A DNA stretch of 64,000 bases from NCBI GenBank assembly GCA_037953745.1, contig JBAKBP010007971.1, positions 1 through 64,000 on the forward strand. The letters run 5' to 3'. The notes below the pieces were generated by a model that was given only the letters and a program-made list of their open reading frames with translations, searched no databases and was not told the DNA's origin. Below, one piece after another: positions 17,668 to 29,200 of this stretch; the first letter of the stretch is position 1, and each line of letters starts with the position of its first letter. Both the position numbers and the translations under genes were made by a program. This DNA comes from Lithodes maja (taxonomy: Eukaryota; Arthropoda; Malacostraca; Decapoda; Lithodidae).

Positions 17668-20289
17668 TTATGGTGGTGGAGTTGGCGGTGGTGGACGCTT
17701 CGCCGGCTGGCTGGCGTTGGCAGAAGACGGGCCCTGACCTGGCTTATTATAGCCGCGTCCTATCTGACCTGAAAACCTACCCTGTCTATGCCTGAACTGA
17801 CCTTGAGTGGAGGAGGACTTAGGTGGAAGAAAGGGCTTAGATCCCCCCGGCTGAGCTTTAGCGACTGGCCTGGGTTTGGGGAAGTTAAAGGCAGGTTTCT
17901 TAGAAGGGGTGGGACTGTGTTTAACGGCCTGAGCCATGTTAAAAACTGTTCGCCACACTTCAGGGGACATTAAAGAGGGAGTGAGCACTGGTGACATGAC
18001 CACTTGATTCGCAATGCGATCAGGCAGTTTGCGGACTAAGGATATTCTAAGATCTTGTCTCGCTCGTACCGCCTCAAGCAAGGCAGTGCGTACGTCACCT
18101 AATGATTGGATTGACGACTGAAGAAGCAGTCGCCGGGACAATTCAACCGAACGTCTGGCATCCGCGTCTGCGATTGCCGGAGTGGACCGGAGCAAAGACT
18201 TAGCTACCTGTTGAGACACTATGTATTGAGAGAACAGGCGAAAAGCTTTCCCCCGTAGCCTAAATTCACGGTCTAGGTGAGTTGGGGTAGGGGTAGTGAA
18301 AGGGTCTTTTAGCTCACAAAGATTAATTTTAGGGGCAGCCAAGAAAGCAAACAAAGCTGAAGGGACTCCGCCGGCAGAACACACTGGCATGGAGAACCAA
18401 GAATGAGTATCTTGAGGGATCTGGTGGGAAGTTTTGGAAGTAAATGTGGTCGCAAAGTTTTGAGCCTCTGTCTCCCATTCCAACCAAGGTCCTGGACCCA
18501 ACTGCCCCACCTTCAAGACTGGATTAGCTGTCGCGTCTGTGACGGTTTGCAAATCGAGTTCTGGAGTGAGAGCTGACAGTGTCTTAATGTCATTAAACCC
18601 ATCATGCTTAGACCAGTCAGAAAACAATCTTGAAGCTGAGGCAGGGGGTAAAGCAGGCTTAGCAGTATAAACAAAATAGTCCTGGTGATAATAACTAGGT
18701 ATAGCCTTGATGTTGACATCTAGCACATTCTCCAAAGTATCCAAGGCCCTTAATTTCTTAGATTTATTGCCCTGGATGACCCACTCACGCGGCACTGGAA
18801 GCTCCCCTGACAAGGTAGGTTGGGCTAGCTCTGGTTTAGTGGGGGTCAAAAGGACCCATGACTCGTCTGGTCCGTAAAGCAAGGGCATAGCTACCTTTTT
18901 GAGAGGCGCTCTGTCTAGAGGGGGCGGATTGACATCCGTTATAACCCTTACATTCGAAGTGGTCAATGCCGCCGTAGCAGGCCTAGTAACCACCGATGGT
19001 GACATAGAGGGGGGGTGAGGGATCTGAGGCAAAGCAATAGAAGTCATCAGAGGCCTTGTAGAGCTTGTCGTGGGAGCTCCCAAGTCCACTGTGGGAGTTT
19101 CCTGCTGTTGGCTAAAAAATCTAGATAAAGCATTATCAAGTAGCCCATCAATTTCCTGTGCAGTGACAAATTGATTTGATGATGTGCTCACTGGTGAATC
19201 ATTAAGATCTTGTGCGGCATCGAAGCCTGAACCTGACTCTTGCCCTTCCATATCCGATATCATCGAAACCTCGTCTTTGTCATCCTGTTCCTCCTGAGAA
19301 GATCCCGCCGAAGCTGGGGTACCATCCTGTTGCCAAGATAAGTTAGGACTAGAGGAAGGGATCGCCGCGTCCCGGTGGATGTCAGCCACTGTGTGAATAG
19401 TTTGAGCCGGAAGTGGGTGGTCAGGCCCCGGACGAGAATATCGCCAAACACCTAGGCCTTGGCCTATACTCCCGTGGGAGTCTGAAACACTCTCAACCAC
19501 TGAGCCCTCTGAACCCTCCAACTCCAGGGTTAAAATGTTAATGGGTAAATCATCTTTAGGTACAGGTACTACACTGGACCCTTGAGACCGAACACAAACT
19601 CTGTCTGGGGTAGAGGTATGACGAGAAGCACTAGAAACAGGTGAGTGTCGGTAGGCCATTCTATCATGGGAATCCTTTTTTGAAGATTTATGGCTGCGGT
19701 GTGACCGTGAACTACTCTTTGATTTGGAGGATTTATCGCCGTGACCCCTGGTGGAACTTTCTGTCTTACTCCTCTTACTCGATGGTGAAGAGGCAAGACT
19801 GGGTGGCTGGTGTCTAAGGGGTGACCTAGACCTAGATCTCGCCGGAGACGAGGAGACTGCCGCCGGGGGTGTAGGCTCACGGTGACGTTTCGAAGTAGCA
19901 GGGGCAGGAGATGACACAGAACCCTGTCCAGTCTCCGCCGGCTTATGACAAGTTACTCGAGAGGAATGTTTATTAGGGGGAGGGTGCTCAAGAAGAAGCC
20001 TATCCCAAAGAGGGACGTTGTCACATTGAAGTGACTTATGAGCCACAATCGTAGTATATGCTGACATTTGTTGCCGAACTTCTCGTAAGGCGACCGCTGC
20101 GGTCTTATCATTATCTTGGAGGACTTTGACACTTAGTTGGGAGCAAAAGGAACAGTTGCGCATCACCCACAGACCTCTTGAACGGTCTAGACATTTAACA
20201 CACCTGACATAAAGAGTGTGCGCAAAAAGAGGGATACCGGCACAGGTTGGATTAATGCATAAAGCAAAAACCGGGGCAAAGGTAGCCAT
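17668..20289 (-). CDS. DIRS-like ORF1 (gag-like protein)
   Basis: Open frame of 873 codons from the ATG at 20289 (MATFAPVF); the frame is open further upstream to 20451 but that ATG is better placed. The N-terminus is Cys-rich (CINPTC, CVKC, CSFC), perhaps a zinc-binding module. A long Ser/Arg/Lys-rich stretch (RSRSRSPLRHQ, SSKSKSSSRSHRSHKSS) suggests nucleic-acid binding or nuclear targeting. A folded C-terminal part follows and ends in Gly/Lys/Pro-rich sequence. It is placed first in the DIRS gene order, so Gag-like is a positional inference. Confidence 0.7.
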   Translation of the reverse strand: MATFAPVFALCINPTCAGIPLFAHTLYVRCVKCLDRSRGLWVMRNCSFCSQLSVKVLQDNDKTAAVALREVRQQMSAYTTIVAHKSLQCDNVPLWDRLLLEHPPPNKHSSRVTCHKPAETGQGSVSSPAPATSKRHREPTPPAAVSSSPARSRSRSPLRHQPPSLASSPSSKRSKTESSTRGHGDKSSKSKSSSRSHRSHKSSKKDSHDRMAYRHSPVSSASRHTSTPDRVCVRSQGSSVVPVPKDDLPINILTLELEGSEGSVVESVSDSHGSIGQGLGVWRYSRPGPDHPLPAQTIHTVADIHRDAAIPSSSPNLSWQQDGTPASAGSSQEEQDDKDEVSMISDMEGQESGSGFDAAQDLNDSPVSTSSNQFVTAQEIDGLLDNALSRFFSQQQETPTVDLGAPTTSSTRPLMTSIALPQIPHPPSMSPSVVTRPATAALTTSNVRVITDVNPPPLDRAPLKKVAMPLLYGPDESWVLLTPTKPELAQPTLSGELPVPREWVIQGNKSKKLRALDTLENVLDVNIKAIPSYYHQDYFVYTAKPALPPASASRLFSDWSKHDGFNDIKTLSALTPELDLQTVTDATANPVLKVGQLGPGPWLEWETEAQNFATTFTSKTSHQIPQDTHSWFSMPVCSAGGVPSALFAFLAAPKINLCELKDPFTTPTPTHLDREFRLRGKAFRLFSQYIVSQQVAKSLLRSTPAIADADARRSVELSRRLLLQSSIQSLGDVRTALLEAVRARQDLRISLVRKLPDRIANQVVMSPVLTPSLMSPEVWRTVFNMAQAVKHSPTPSKKPAFNFPKPRPVAKAQPGGSKPFLPPKSSSTQGQFRHRQGRFSGQIGRGYNKPGQGPSSANASQPAKRPPPPTPPP

Positions 20290-20515
20290 GACAGAGACTG
20301 GTGGGGACTTACTGCAGGGTCTGTATTGGTCCGCCGGGGCCCAGCCCTGGAAAAAAAAGGAAAATTTCCAGGAATTAATGCTCATAAGGTTAACCCAAAA
20401 TGATCGCATACAAGTGTTCATAACCCGCCGGATAACGAGGCGTAATTTCACAATGATTACAGCTCGTTACGCGGCGGGGTTTTTATAAAGATATCCGAAT
20501 ATCTAGACATGTCTT
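20290..20515 (-). other. Leader next to the DIRS-like ORF1
   Basis: Noncoding stretch between the ORF1 start and the inserted MITE. It includes several CCGCCGG-type words that recur through the element. No promoter could be assigned. Confidence 0.4.
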
Positions 20516-20997
20516 TAACCCTCCAGCCCCGGTTATGTATTATATATATATTCCTCGAAACCCGGGTGTTTTGGCCGAAAAACGTCTAGGCTAGGCTACC
20601 GTATATTCGTTAATCAGACTGCTTCCCGCATTCCCCAAGCCTAGCTGTGTTATTTACCTGTAAAATGGCATTAAGTAGAGCTCTCTAAGTCAACTGGGTG
20701 AGCTGTGATGATGATTTCATTGGAGATAACTTTATGGCCAAACCAGCCACTTTACACCACTTTTCGATACTGAACAACAACATACAGGCACACAAGAACA
20801 AGCGACGCTCTCCTTCTTGTGGCCGGAGATGCGGAGCGTCGGTCCAGCCGGCTGTTGTTTACATGCGTCGGACCGACACCTCGCACAGCAAGCTCACAGG
20901 CTGTGACGTCATGGGTGCATATGAGGCCTTCCGGGTACCTGTTACATGCTTTTTTATGGGCGTACATGAGGGCATCCGGGAAGGAAGGGTTAAGAAA
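20516..20997. mobile_element. piggyBac-like MITE with TTAA target sites
   Basis: About 480 bp bounded by TTAA on both sides. The left end reads TTAACCCTCCAGCCCCGG and the right end, on the minus strand, TTAACCCTTCCTTCCCGG, giving an imperfect terminal inverted repeat. TTAA duplication and a CCC start are piggyBac hallmarks. There is no transposase frame, so it is non-autonomous. It sits about 230 bases upstream of the DIRS-like ORF1. Confidence 0.7.
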
Positions 20998-22134
20998 GTT
21001 TTAAAAATACCCTCCGACATAATATAAAAGACCAGTATGGCGTTTATAAAGTCTTTCTGGCGGTGACTGTTACAAGATTCAATTTTGAAAACAACCCCCC
21101 ACAAAGACGCCGGCCCCTGAAGTATCTAGCAGATTAACACAGGGCAGGCTGAAACGAGACCTGACTTCTAACGAATTGTCACATAGATCGCCGTATGGTG
21201 AAGGCGGCGATACAGAGCCGTATCTCTCAATTAAATGGGTAACTAGCTTGAATTGTAAATTCCGTATTTCCCCCTCCCAGGAGCACCCGCCGGGTGTGGC
21301 CAACTTATGAAAAAATATGTTAACCCTAATTGAGCCTTCGATCGCCGTAAGAGTGAGGGCGGCAATACATATAGTATCTCTAAAAATGGACCGGTTAACT
21401 AAACTGAATTACCAATTCGTTCATCCCACCTTAACAAGGTACACCCGCCGGGTGAGATCTGATGTCTTAAACGTTAACCCCATAAGTTCCTATCCCCACT
21501 TCTTTGTAAAAGATCGCTGGGGAGGAAAGCCCACAACAACAGCTAGGGTTTTTCCTTTGGTTTGTAAAACCGGGTAGAAAAACTACATAACATATGTCCG
21601 CATGAACAATGTTAGATGGGTACCACCAATCCGCCGGGAATCATAGGGAGCCTGAAACAGGCACCAACACAGAGACGCAGTCTTGGAGAGCCACAGACAC
21701 CAACTCGCCGGGGACACCCGCCTGATTTGAAACCACGCGTGGCCAAACACGGCTCACGGCCGGAGTTTCATGGTGAAACCGAGAAAACCCCGCCGGAAAG
21801 TAACCCACCCCGAACAGACACCATCTGAACGCACATAGGACCCGAGAGATAGCCAAGCACGACTAACCTAGGGACCACAAATATAATCCGTGGAATTAGC
21901 CAATACACAACTAAACCAGGAAACAAACATAGTCCGTGGAATTAGCCAATACACAACTAAACCCGGATACACATGACACAGTAGGACATATTTATAAAAT
22001 AAATCAATAACACTTGTACATGTGGCAAAGCTACGAGCGGCTGGCTAGGCCTAAGCAAACGGCACAAGAACTGTTGAGATATAAACAAAAAACACTGGAA
22101 ATATAACAACAGGAACCACCGCCAACACACCACT
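20998..22134 (-). other. Leader of the DIRS-like element with internal direct repeats
   Basis: Noncoding. It contains two ~115-bp diverged direct repeats (about 21186-21299 and 21340-21454), each beginning GATCGCCGTA and ending in the hairpin word CACCCGCCGGGTG or a close variant. It also holds two 38-bp near-identical repeats (21884-21921 and 21930-21967, period 46, core CCGTGGAATTAGCCAATAC). The part from about 21980 matches the second DIRS terminus at 60780-60860 in reverse complement. Confidence 0.65.
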
Positions 22135-22931
22135 TATCGTATAAATACGATAGAATATGACTCTTTTGTGATCTCATATGTCTCTGTGACGTCACGATCT
22201 CTCCTACAGCACGACGTAGGACGAGTAGATCGTATATTATAAGATTGTAAATAAGTTAAGTTATAAAAGGCCTAATATGCTATTAAGCAATATTGCCATG
22301 GTCTTATGTAGTATATATGAATTTATCGTATATATTAATATAATTTATCGTATAGAGCAACCTAAATGCGGTACGATAATTTGGGCTCCTGGCGGTTTGC
22401 CAAGGCAGCAAGGTGTGCTTTTGAGGTACGCCAGAGCCTTCACGAACACCAACCAGTTAACATCCAATTTTCCGCCCTCAGTTGATCGTGCTTTTGTGCC
22501 TGTAATCACAATACACATATAGCAATACACTCAGCTACACCATCACGACGCTCTCATCGACATCATGACTGACTGATAGATAAGCATACATTATAATAAT
22601 CATGTCCATTCCCATGTAATCATTTATTCTTTCTTTAACTTGACTCGTGTCTTGGGACCGAAGTCTCGTTCCCCATTGTCCACCGCCATATTGGATAAAA
22701 CGTTCTCCCTTGCCTCATTGCCACGTGGAACTATTGGTGAGTTAATTCCTGGCTAATATTAACCCTTATAACCTTACCCTATATATACATTTGTTATGTG
22801 AGACCTTTGGATATAAATTAGCTTGTTTCAGATTGAATTCAATTTAGATATAGAGTAGTTTTCATTTAGATTGATTTGATTTGATTCATTATAGCTTAGT
22901 AATATTTAACTTCCATTGATAGTTTACCACA
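22135..22931 (+). repeat. 5' LTR of the BEL element
   Basis: 797 bp, starting at TATCGTA and ending ACCACA. The first 18 bases are an inverted repeat (TATCGTA/TACGATA around TAAA). The 3' LTR is preceded by TG, which the 5' end lacks, so two end bases may have been removed on integration. Confidence 0.88.
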
Positions 22932-22932
22932 T

Positions 22933-22950
22933 TGGTGCCCAGACCCGGGA
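22933..22950 (+). other. Primer-binding site of the BEL element
   Basis: TGGTGCCCAGACCCGGGA starts one base after the LTR and begins with TGG, as expected for tRNA priming. The tRNA was not identified. Confidence 0.65.
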
Positions 22951-23345
22951 ATTAGCTACCAGTAAGGGATTTTAAGGCAATGAACAAGGGGACATATAAC
23001 AGGATGCAGGAACAACTCTATGATAAACTGGCAAGGCTAGCCAAGCGATGGTTAGAGCCGGAAAGCCGGGGTTGTATCGTTGCGCCTGCCTAAGTCCTGC
23101 ATTCCACCCATCATCTTTCCCCAGTAATTTTCTTTTCCGTTTCGGACTTCCTGTGACTATTATGACCTGACCTAACAATTTTTCTTGTTCAATATGATCC
23201 ATTAGTAGGTATTGCTATTTAGTGTACTATTTTTTTCTCCATAACATAGAAGTCCGCCGGTTGGCGTCTCTTAATTAGACTATTATTTGGCCGTTGTTTT
23301 TGTAACGTAACATTTAGATACATAGCCTATAGGCTCACATGCAAA

Positions 23346-24227
23346 ATGGATAAAAACGATAAAGAGACACCGTCTAGTGGGGTGCTGATCAAAGCCCCTA
23401 AAAATCAAAGGGCGGGACTTCGGGGAGTATTAAATAGGCTAATAGTGGACTTAAACACTTTCATCACTACTGCTGATCTAGAGGAATTGGAGGCCAGATT
23501 AGATAACGTCCAGGCTACCCACGGTCGTATTACGGCTCTGAGTGAGGTGATTGTGGCTGACATGATAGAGGAGGAAGAGATAATTACAGAGTGTGATAAT
23601 CGCGCCCTCTATGACGAATCTGTCTTTAGAGCGAAGCGCCTATTACAGCGTGCTGTCACAAGTAAGAAGGGAGGCGATAATGAGGCCCATAGAAGGGCTG
23701 ACCCAAAACAGACTGTAAACCTCCCAAAGCTCAATCTTCCTACATTTGGGGGCAAGTTAACCGAGTGGTTAGCTTTCTGGGACGTGTTTCGATCTGCGGT
23801 TCATGAATCCTCTTTGGATAATGTCCGCAAGTTTTACTATCTGAAGGGACAAATGGAAGGAGAGGCCTTACATTTAATAGAGGGTTTTGCAGTAGTGGGC
23901 GGTAGTTATCTTGAAGCGGTACACTTATTAGAGTCCACATACGGGGATAGAGAGCAGTTGAAGATGGCCCATGTCGTTGCCTTGTTGGGGCTCGCAGAAC
24001 CACAGTATAAGGTTGATGAGTTGACAAACTTCAGGGCAAATATGGAGTGCCATACTCGATCGCTAGACACCCTAGGGCTTACCACGCAGGAAATGATAGT
24101 CATTATCTTGCGGCAGAAGCTTCCTATGGCAATACTTGATAAGGTAAGATCATTTGAACTGGGGGAGTTCAAAACTCAGTTCAGCAAGGAGATCAATAAT
24201 CTACAGTTGAACAAAGGGAGAATGTAT
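23346..24227 (+). pseudogene. BEL gag, N-terminal part, interrupted by copy B
   Basis: 294 codons from the ATG at 23346. It has an N-terminal helical part and a capsid-like region with LPKLNLPTFGGKLTEWLAF near 23720-23780 and YLKGQMEGEAL, the conserved Gag block of BEL/Pao (DUF1759-type). The frame is still open where copy B enters at 24228 and resumes in the same phase at 32397. Except for the insertion it shows no damage. Confidence 0.85.
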
Positions 24228-26068
24228 TGTGACGCATGTCGAGTATGAGCATGCTGTACAGAACGCCCAGTCAGGCCCCACCCTCGCTAGGATCGTCAGG
24301 GCAGGAACTTTGGCTGTAGTCTGTGTAGAGTTTCCTAACTCAGTTTATGTGAACCGTTGTACTATAAGTATTATCATTATGTATTTTGTTTTCTTCTAAG
24401 TCAACGAGTTCTATTTTATATCATTAGATATAAGTATTGTGTGTGGGATTTATATATATATAATGATGCGAAGAGAGAGAGAGTTATGTAACGGAGGACA
24501 GTGTGCGCGCCACGAGGTGTGTAGGCCTCACTCCCTCCTCCCTCCTTCCCCCCTCCCTCCCCCCTCATCAAGAGCGTGGGAATCCTTTGTCGATCCCAGA
24601 TTGAGAGAGCGAATGTGACGTCATGATTGCCGTTATGCTCGCTACGGGGCCGAGTATAAAAAGGGAGGTCTCGCCATTTTTAGATCAGAACTCATCAGGC
24701 AAAGCGACCTCTCATATCCCTTGCAACTATCCATATTCTTCCGACTGATGTGAACTTTCTCTACTCTCTGAACAGCCTACCTTCTTCTCTTCTCGTCCCT
24801 GTTTATAACCTCAATGACCCCTTTGGTGCAGATTTAGTCAGCCAAAGTATTATCGCTTGAGTTCTCACGAGATAAGTGCCTGTTAGATAGCCTATTTTTG
24901 GAAGGGTTAACTAGAATAGGATTGATTGATGTTTGTTGCACTCGTATATGTATTTCCCTGTGTGCGATTATTCATGTTCCTGTTTTCTGCTGGTTTAGGT
25001 AATGCTAGACTGGGATAGGGTTCCTCGAGTTGTGATTTCCTATGAGTGCTAGGTTGGTTGAACCAGCACAATTGCAACGGAGACGTGGGAAGCCTAGGGG
25101 GTCTTTTTGATTGTGTACCGTGGGAGTTTAGCACTGTGTTGCGAGTGAGGGCTTTTGCCTGTGCCACCCAACACTGTGCTATCTCATTTGCTTGACTTTG
25201 AGAGGATCGCCAGGAGAGAACCAGATACTAGTGATCTGGATCTCTCAAGAGAGCATCCCGTCAATTACCGTAATTTGGCCGCACAGTCTTAAGGACCTCG
25301 CTGGGCTACGAGCCGCTTGCTCAGCCATTGTCTCTTAACCTTAGATATCCCAGCTAGACTTTGCTCGACCAGCAGATACAGTATAGTATTGAAGCTTCTC
25401 CTTATGTATATTATTGTTTAAGCACTATTGATTTCATGTGTGGCACGCTTAGCTACTTCAGAGATTAGTGGCCCACGAGCACAATCTTAGTAGGCTATTG
25501 CCAGTGCATTGTCGGAGTACTTCTTCTTAATGTTTGCCATATCCTATTGCTTATTCTTATAATTCTTCTTATGTCAATTTAAAGCCTTTAATTACCAGTG
25601 AGTTATTCATTAAATTGCTGTTCAAAATCCGATACTTACTTCTTACGAGTATTCGAGAAGCATCTAACTTATCAGAAGATTCCTTGCTTGATGCTCGAGG
25701 ACTATTGTTTAACGTAACGTAATAGTGCCGATCCGAAGTAGAGGGTGGAGGACTTCTTAAGTTCTTAGTTCAAGGGTGGATTACTTCGGCTTCGGCCAAC
25801 ACTATTCTTTAGTGTTGTAGTACTTTCTTCTTTGTTTGATTGTTGACCAGACTAGATAACTCCCGTCTTGCTATTAGTCTGTTGTGTGAAACGCTAGTAC
25901 CGAGTTCTTGTATACCCCGTTATAGCAGATAGAACTCTGGAGGGTAGTGGCGTTTTTTGTTCGGCTGGCAGTACTCTGGGGTTGGGATCGTGTGTTTCCG
26001 TTGTGGCAGCGAGCCATACTCGAGTCCTGTGTAAGAGCCCTAGTGTACCCGAGTGCCCGGTCGTAACA
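24228..26068 (+). repeat. 5' LTR of copy B
   Basis: 1841 bp, TGTGACG start and CGTAACA end. Compared with copy A its U3 differs (TA-rich stretch near 24450 and a pyrimidine-rich tract near 24530-24570), so it represents a different LTR subtype. The TATA box is at 24655. Confidence 0.92.
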
Positions 26069-26070
26069 AA

Positions 26071-26088
26071 TGGCGACCTTGCTTAGGA
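26071..26088 (+). other. Primer-binding site of copy B
   Basis: TGGCGACCTTGCTTAGGA, identical to copy A and two bases after the LTR. Confidence 0.75.
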
Positions 26089-26283
26089 TTTTGTGAACAG
26101 TATAATTTTTTGCAGAGTTGTACAACATTTGTTTGTTGGTACTTTAGCGTACATATTGAAGAATATTTTTTTTTTGTAAGGCAATTAGGAGAGCATTTAA
26201 GAGACTCCAGTTAATTTAGTAATTAGTGCTTGCATAAGGGAGTTTAACACTTTTGTCTCGAGAATTTTTTGGTGAACTTCAGT

Positions 26284-29200
26284 ATGTCGGGCCCTAGTAC
26301 TGACGAGGAGCGAGAGATGCTATTTGAGGAGGTGCCGTTAGTAACTAGTGAGGAGGATGCTAGACTTTTTGTGAGTAAGCAGTACCATGTGACGGAGGAG
26401 AGGCTGACTGGGGTGAATGTTTATGGCTTGCACCTGATAGCCAAGGTTTTGGGCAAATCCAATGTAGTAGGGATGTCCAAGGGGGAGCTGATTTCCTGGG
26501 TGTTGCGTGGGCGACATGGGGTTTCGGAGGAGAGGGCGTTTGGGGGGGTTCCTCCCCAGATCCCCTCTCACTCGACTCCCACAGTGCCGTCCACTCAGTT
26601 GCCGGAGGTTAGCACTCTCCCACAGAGGGATGAGCATTGGAAGATTGGAGTGCCCTCGGGCGGTGCGTATGGTGGTTCCCCAGTTCTTGCCCCCCCTCCT
26701 TCAGTAGTGGCAGCTCCCTCTTCCGGCCTGTCTCCTGAGATGATATTTAGACTTGAGCTTGCTAAAATTGAGTCTAGGAAGTATGAGATTGAGGCTGAGA
26801 CTAGGAAGCATGAGATTGAGGTTAGGAGGCAGGAGGATGAGACCAGGAGGCACGAGGCTGAGCTTAGGTACGACTCAGAGAAATATTGTGCTCAAATAGA
26901 TTTAGATAAGACTCGTGCAGAGTCGACAGGGATTCGGATGGGCCGTGAGGGCCAAGTAAGAGAACAGTCCTTGTCCCACTTAGTCAAGTTGGTGCCGGCA
27001 TTTAGTGAAACTGAAGTCACAGAATTTTTTAATCGTTTTGAGAAGAAGTGTAGGGAGCATAATTGGCCTGAAGAGAAGTGGGCAGCTCTAGTCTCCTCCA
27101 GACTTACGGGTAAGGGTCTGAAGGCTTATGATGCACTGCCTTTAGAGTCTTGCATTGACTACCCAGAATTGAAGAGAGCTGTCCTACGGGCATACGAGTT
27201 GCAACCAGAAACATATCGATTGAAGTTTCGGGGTGTTACAAAGACTAGGGAGGCGACCTTTCTTGAACATGCCCGGGACTTAAAAGATGCACTTACAAAC
27301 TGGACACGTTCTGAGAAAGCTGAGACGGCCGAACAGTTGACTGAGCTGTTTCTGCTCGAGCAGTTTTATAAGTGTACAGGTGCAGAAATGACTTTAACTA
27401 TTAAAGAAAAGAATCCAAAAACTCTACAGGAGGCAGCTGAGATGGCTGACCTCCGGCTATCATTAATTCGTGGGTGCGGGTCTGCCCAGCGTAGTGAGGC
27501 AGGTAACAAGGGGCGTGACGCCCCACCCCCCCGAGTTAGTAATATATCTTATGCAAACAAGTACAAGAGTTATGATACCAAGACTGACCACAAGACTAGC
27601 ACCGTCCCATTTAAGAAGGGGCCGGGCCCTTCCCAGTACCAAGGGAAGCCCAAAGGGGAGTTAGAGTGTTATCAATGTCATAAAAAGGGGCACTTTGCAA
27701 GAGTCTGTCCTAGCAAACCACCTACAGCAGCTGTGTCTTTGGCCTGCAACATTGGTGTGTCTCTGAAGCCTTCTGAGTTTGCCCGGGGCAGTTCGTCAGA
27801 GGCTGAGGCACAGCCAATGCAGAAGCACCTGGGAGGCTCGAACCCTGCTCAGGATGTTTTTTGCGACCATAGAGGACGGGGTTGCGTGATGTGGGCGGGG
27901 CGCAAGCATGGAGTAGAGGTCTTGCGTGATACAGGTGCTTCCCAGACTCTGATGAATAACTTGACTGGCTACCCTATAAATGCGGCTCGGGTGGTAGTGG
28001 TGCAGGGTATTAATGCAACTCGGTCATACCCGCTGGTGCGGTTGGAGTTGGAGGTGGATGGTGTGACACGTGAATTGGATGTCGGGATTGTGGAGAAACT
28101 GCCAGTGGAGGGCGTCGACCTTCTTCTCGGCAACGACTTTGCAATGCCCGCTTCTGAGGTTCTACCCTTAGTCGTTGCCGAGAGGACGGCCGACGTGAGT
28201 GGGGGAGAACAAGAGTGTGTCGAGCGGTGCCAGGCACAACCAATGGCGTGTGTTGTCACCCGAGCTCGGGCAGATAAAGTGTCACAGCCTAGTCCTCCGT
28301 CTTCAGACCAGCAGAGGAACGATCAACAGGAGGAGGCTAAAGCTGGAGTTGGTGTTAAGAGTTTTGACTCGGCGGCTCTCCTGGGTGATTTAGTATTGGC
28401 ACCTATGTTAGAGTCTGGAGAGGCCCCAGGACCTGTCACAGCTAGTGAGGAGGTAGGGCCGGAAGAGACTCCGAGGCAGCAACGTTGCACACGGAGAGAA
28501 AAAAGGGTTGCTCAGTTTGATATTGGGGAAGGACTTGGGTTGCTTCGGAAGCATCTAGACAGGTTGGTTCCCTCAGATATTTGTAAACTGCAGTTGGAGG
28601 ATCCGGAAGTTCAGAAGTGTGGTAATGGTGCTGTCGAGATTAAACACGAGGACGGGGAAGCATGTCATGTGAACCTGTTGGAGGAGTTTGTGAGGCAACC
28701 ACCTGAGCAGCCTACTGTCCCTGCGTTGGTCTGCCGCGGCCAAGGTGGAGAAGGAGAGGGGGGCAGTAGGGCACAGGTGGAGGAGAGTAGGGATTGTCAT
28801 GTCTCGGCGAAGCAGTGGGCGGGGGACACGAGTCTGGTGGCTGTGGAAGCGCTAGAGCACCTGTCTGAGCAGCAGTGTGCAGCACTCCAGCACCAGCTCG
28901 GTTCATACCCCACTGGTCGTGCCGAGCCCCTGAGTCTCACAACTCGGGCGGTGCGAGATGTTCCGCAGGCAGGTCATGTGACTGTTAAAAGACCGTTAGC
29001 CTCGTTGTTTCGGTGGTTTAAGGTGGGCGACGAGGCCTTGGCATGGTTGCCAGGTCAGGGTCGACCCATGGCTGCCAAGGGTGGTGGTCAAAAGGAGGAC
29101 ATTGAGCAGATTGGTAGGGTCGGCTGTGGTATCGCAGTGCCCGGTCGTCACATAGCCTCCCAATGCTGCTCTAGTCTAATGCAACAGCCCTACCACAGAC

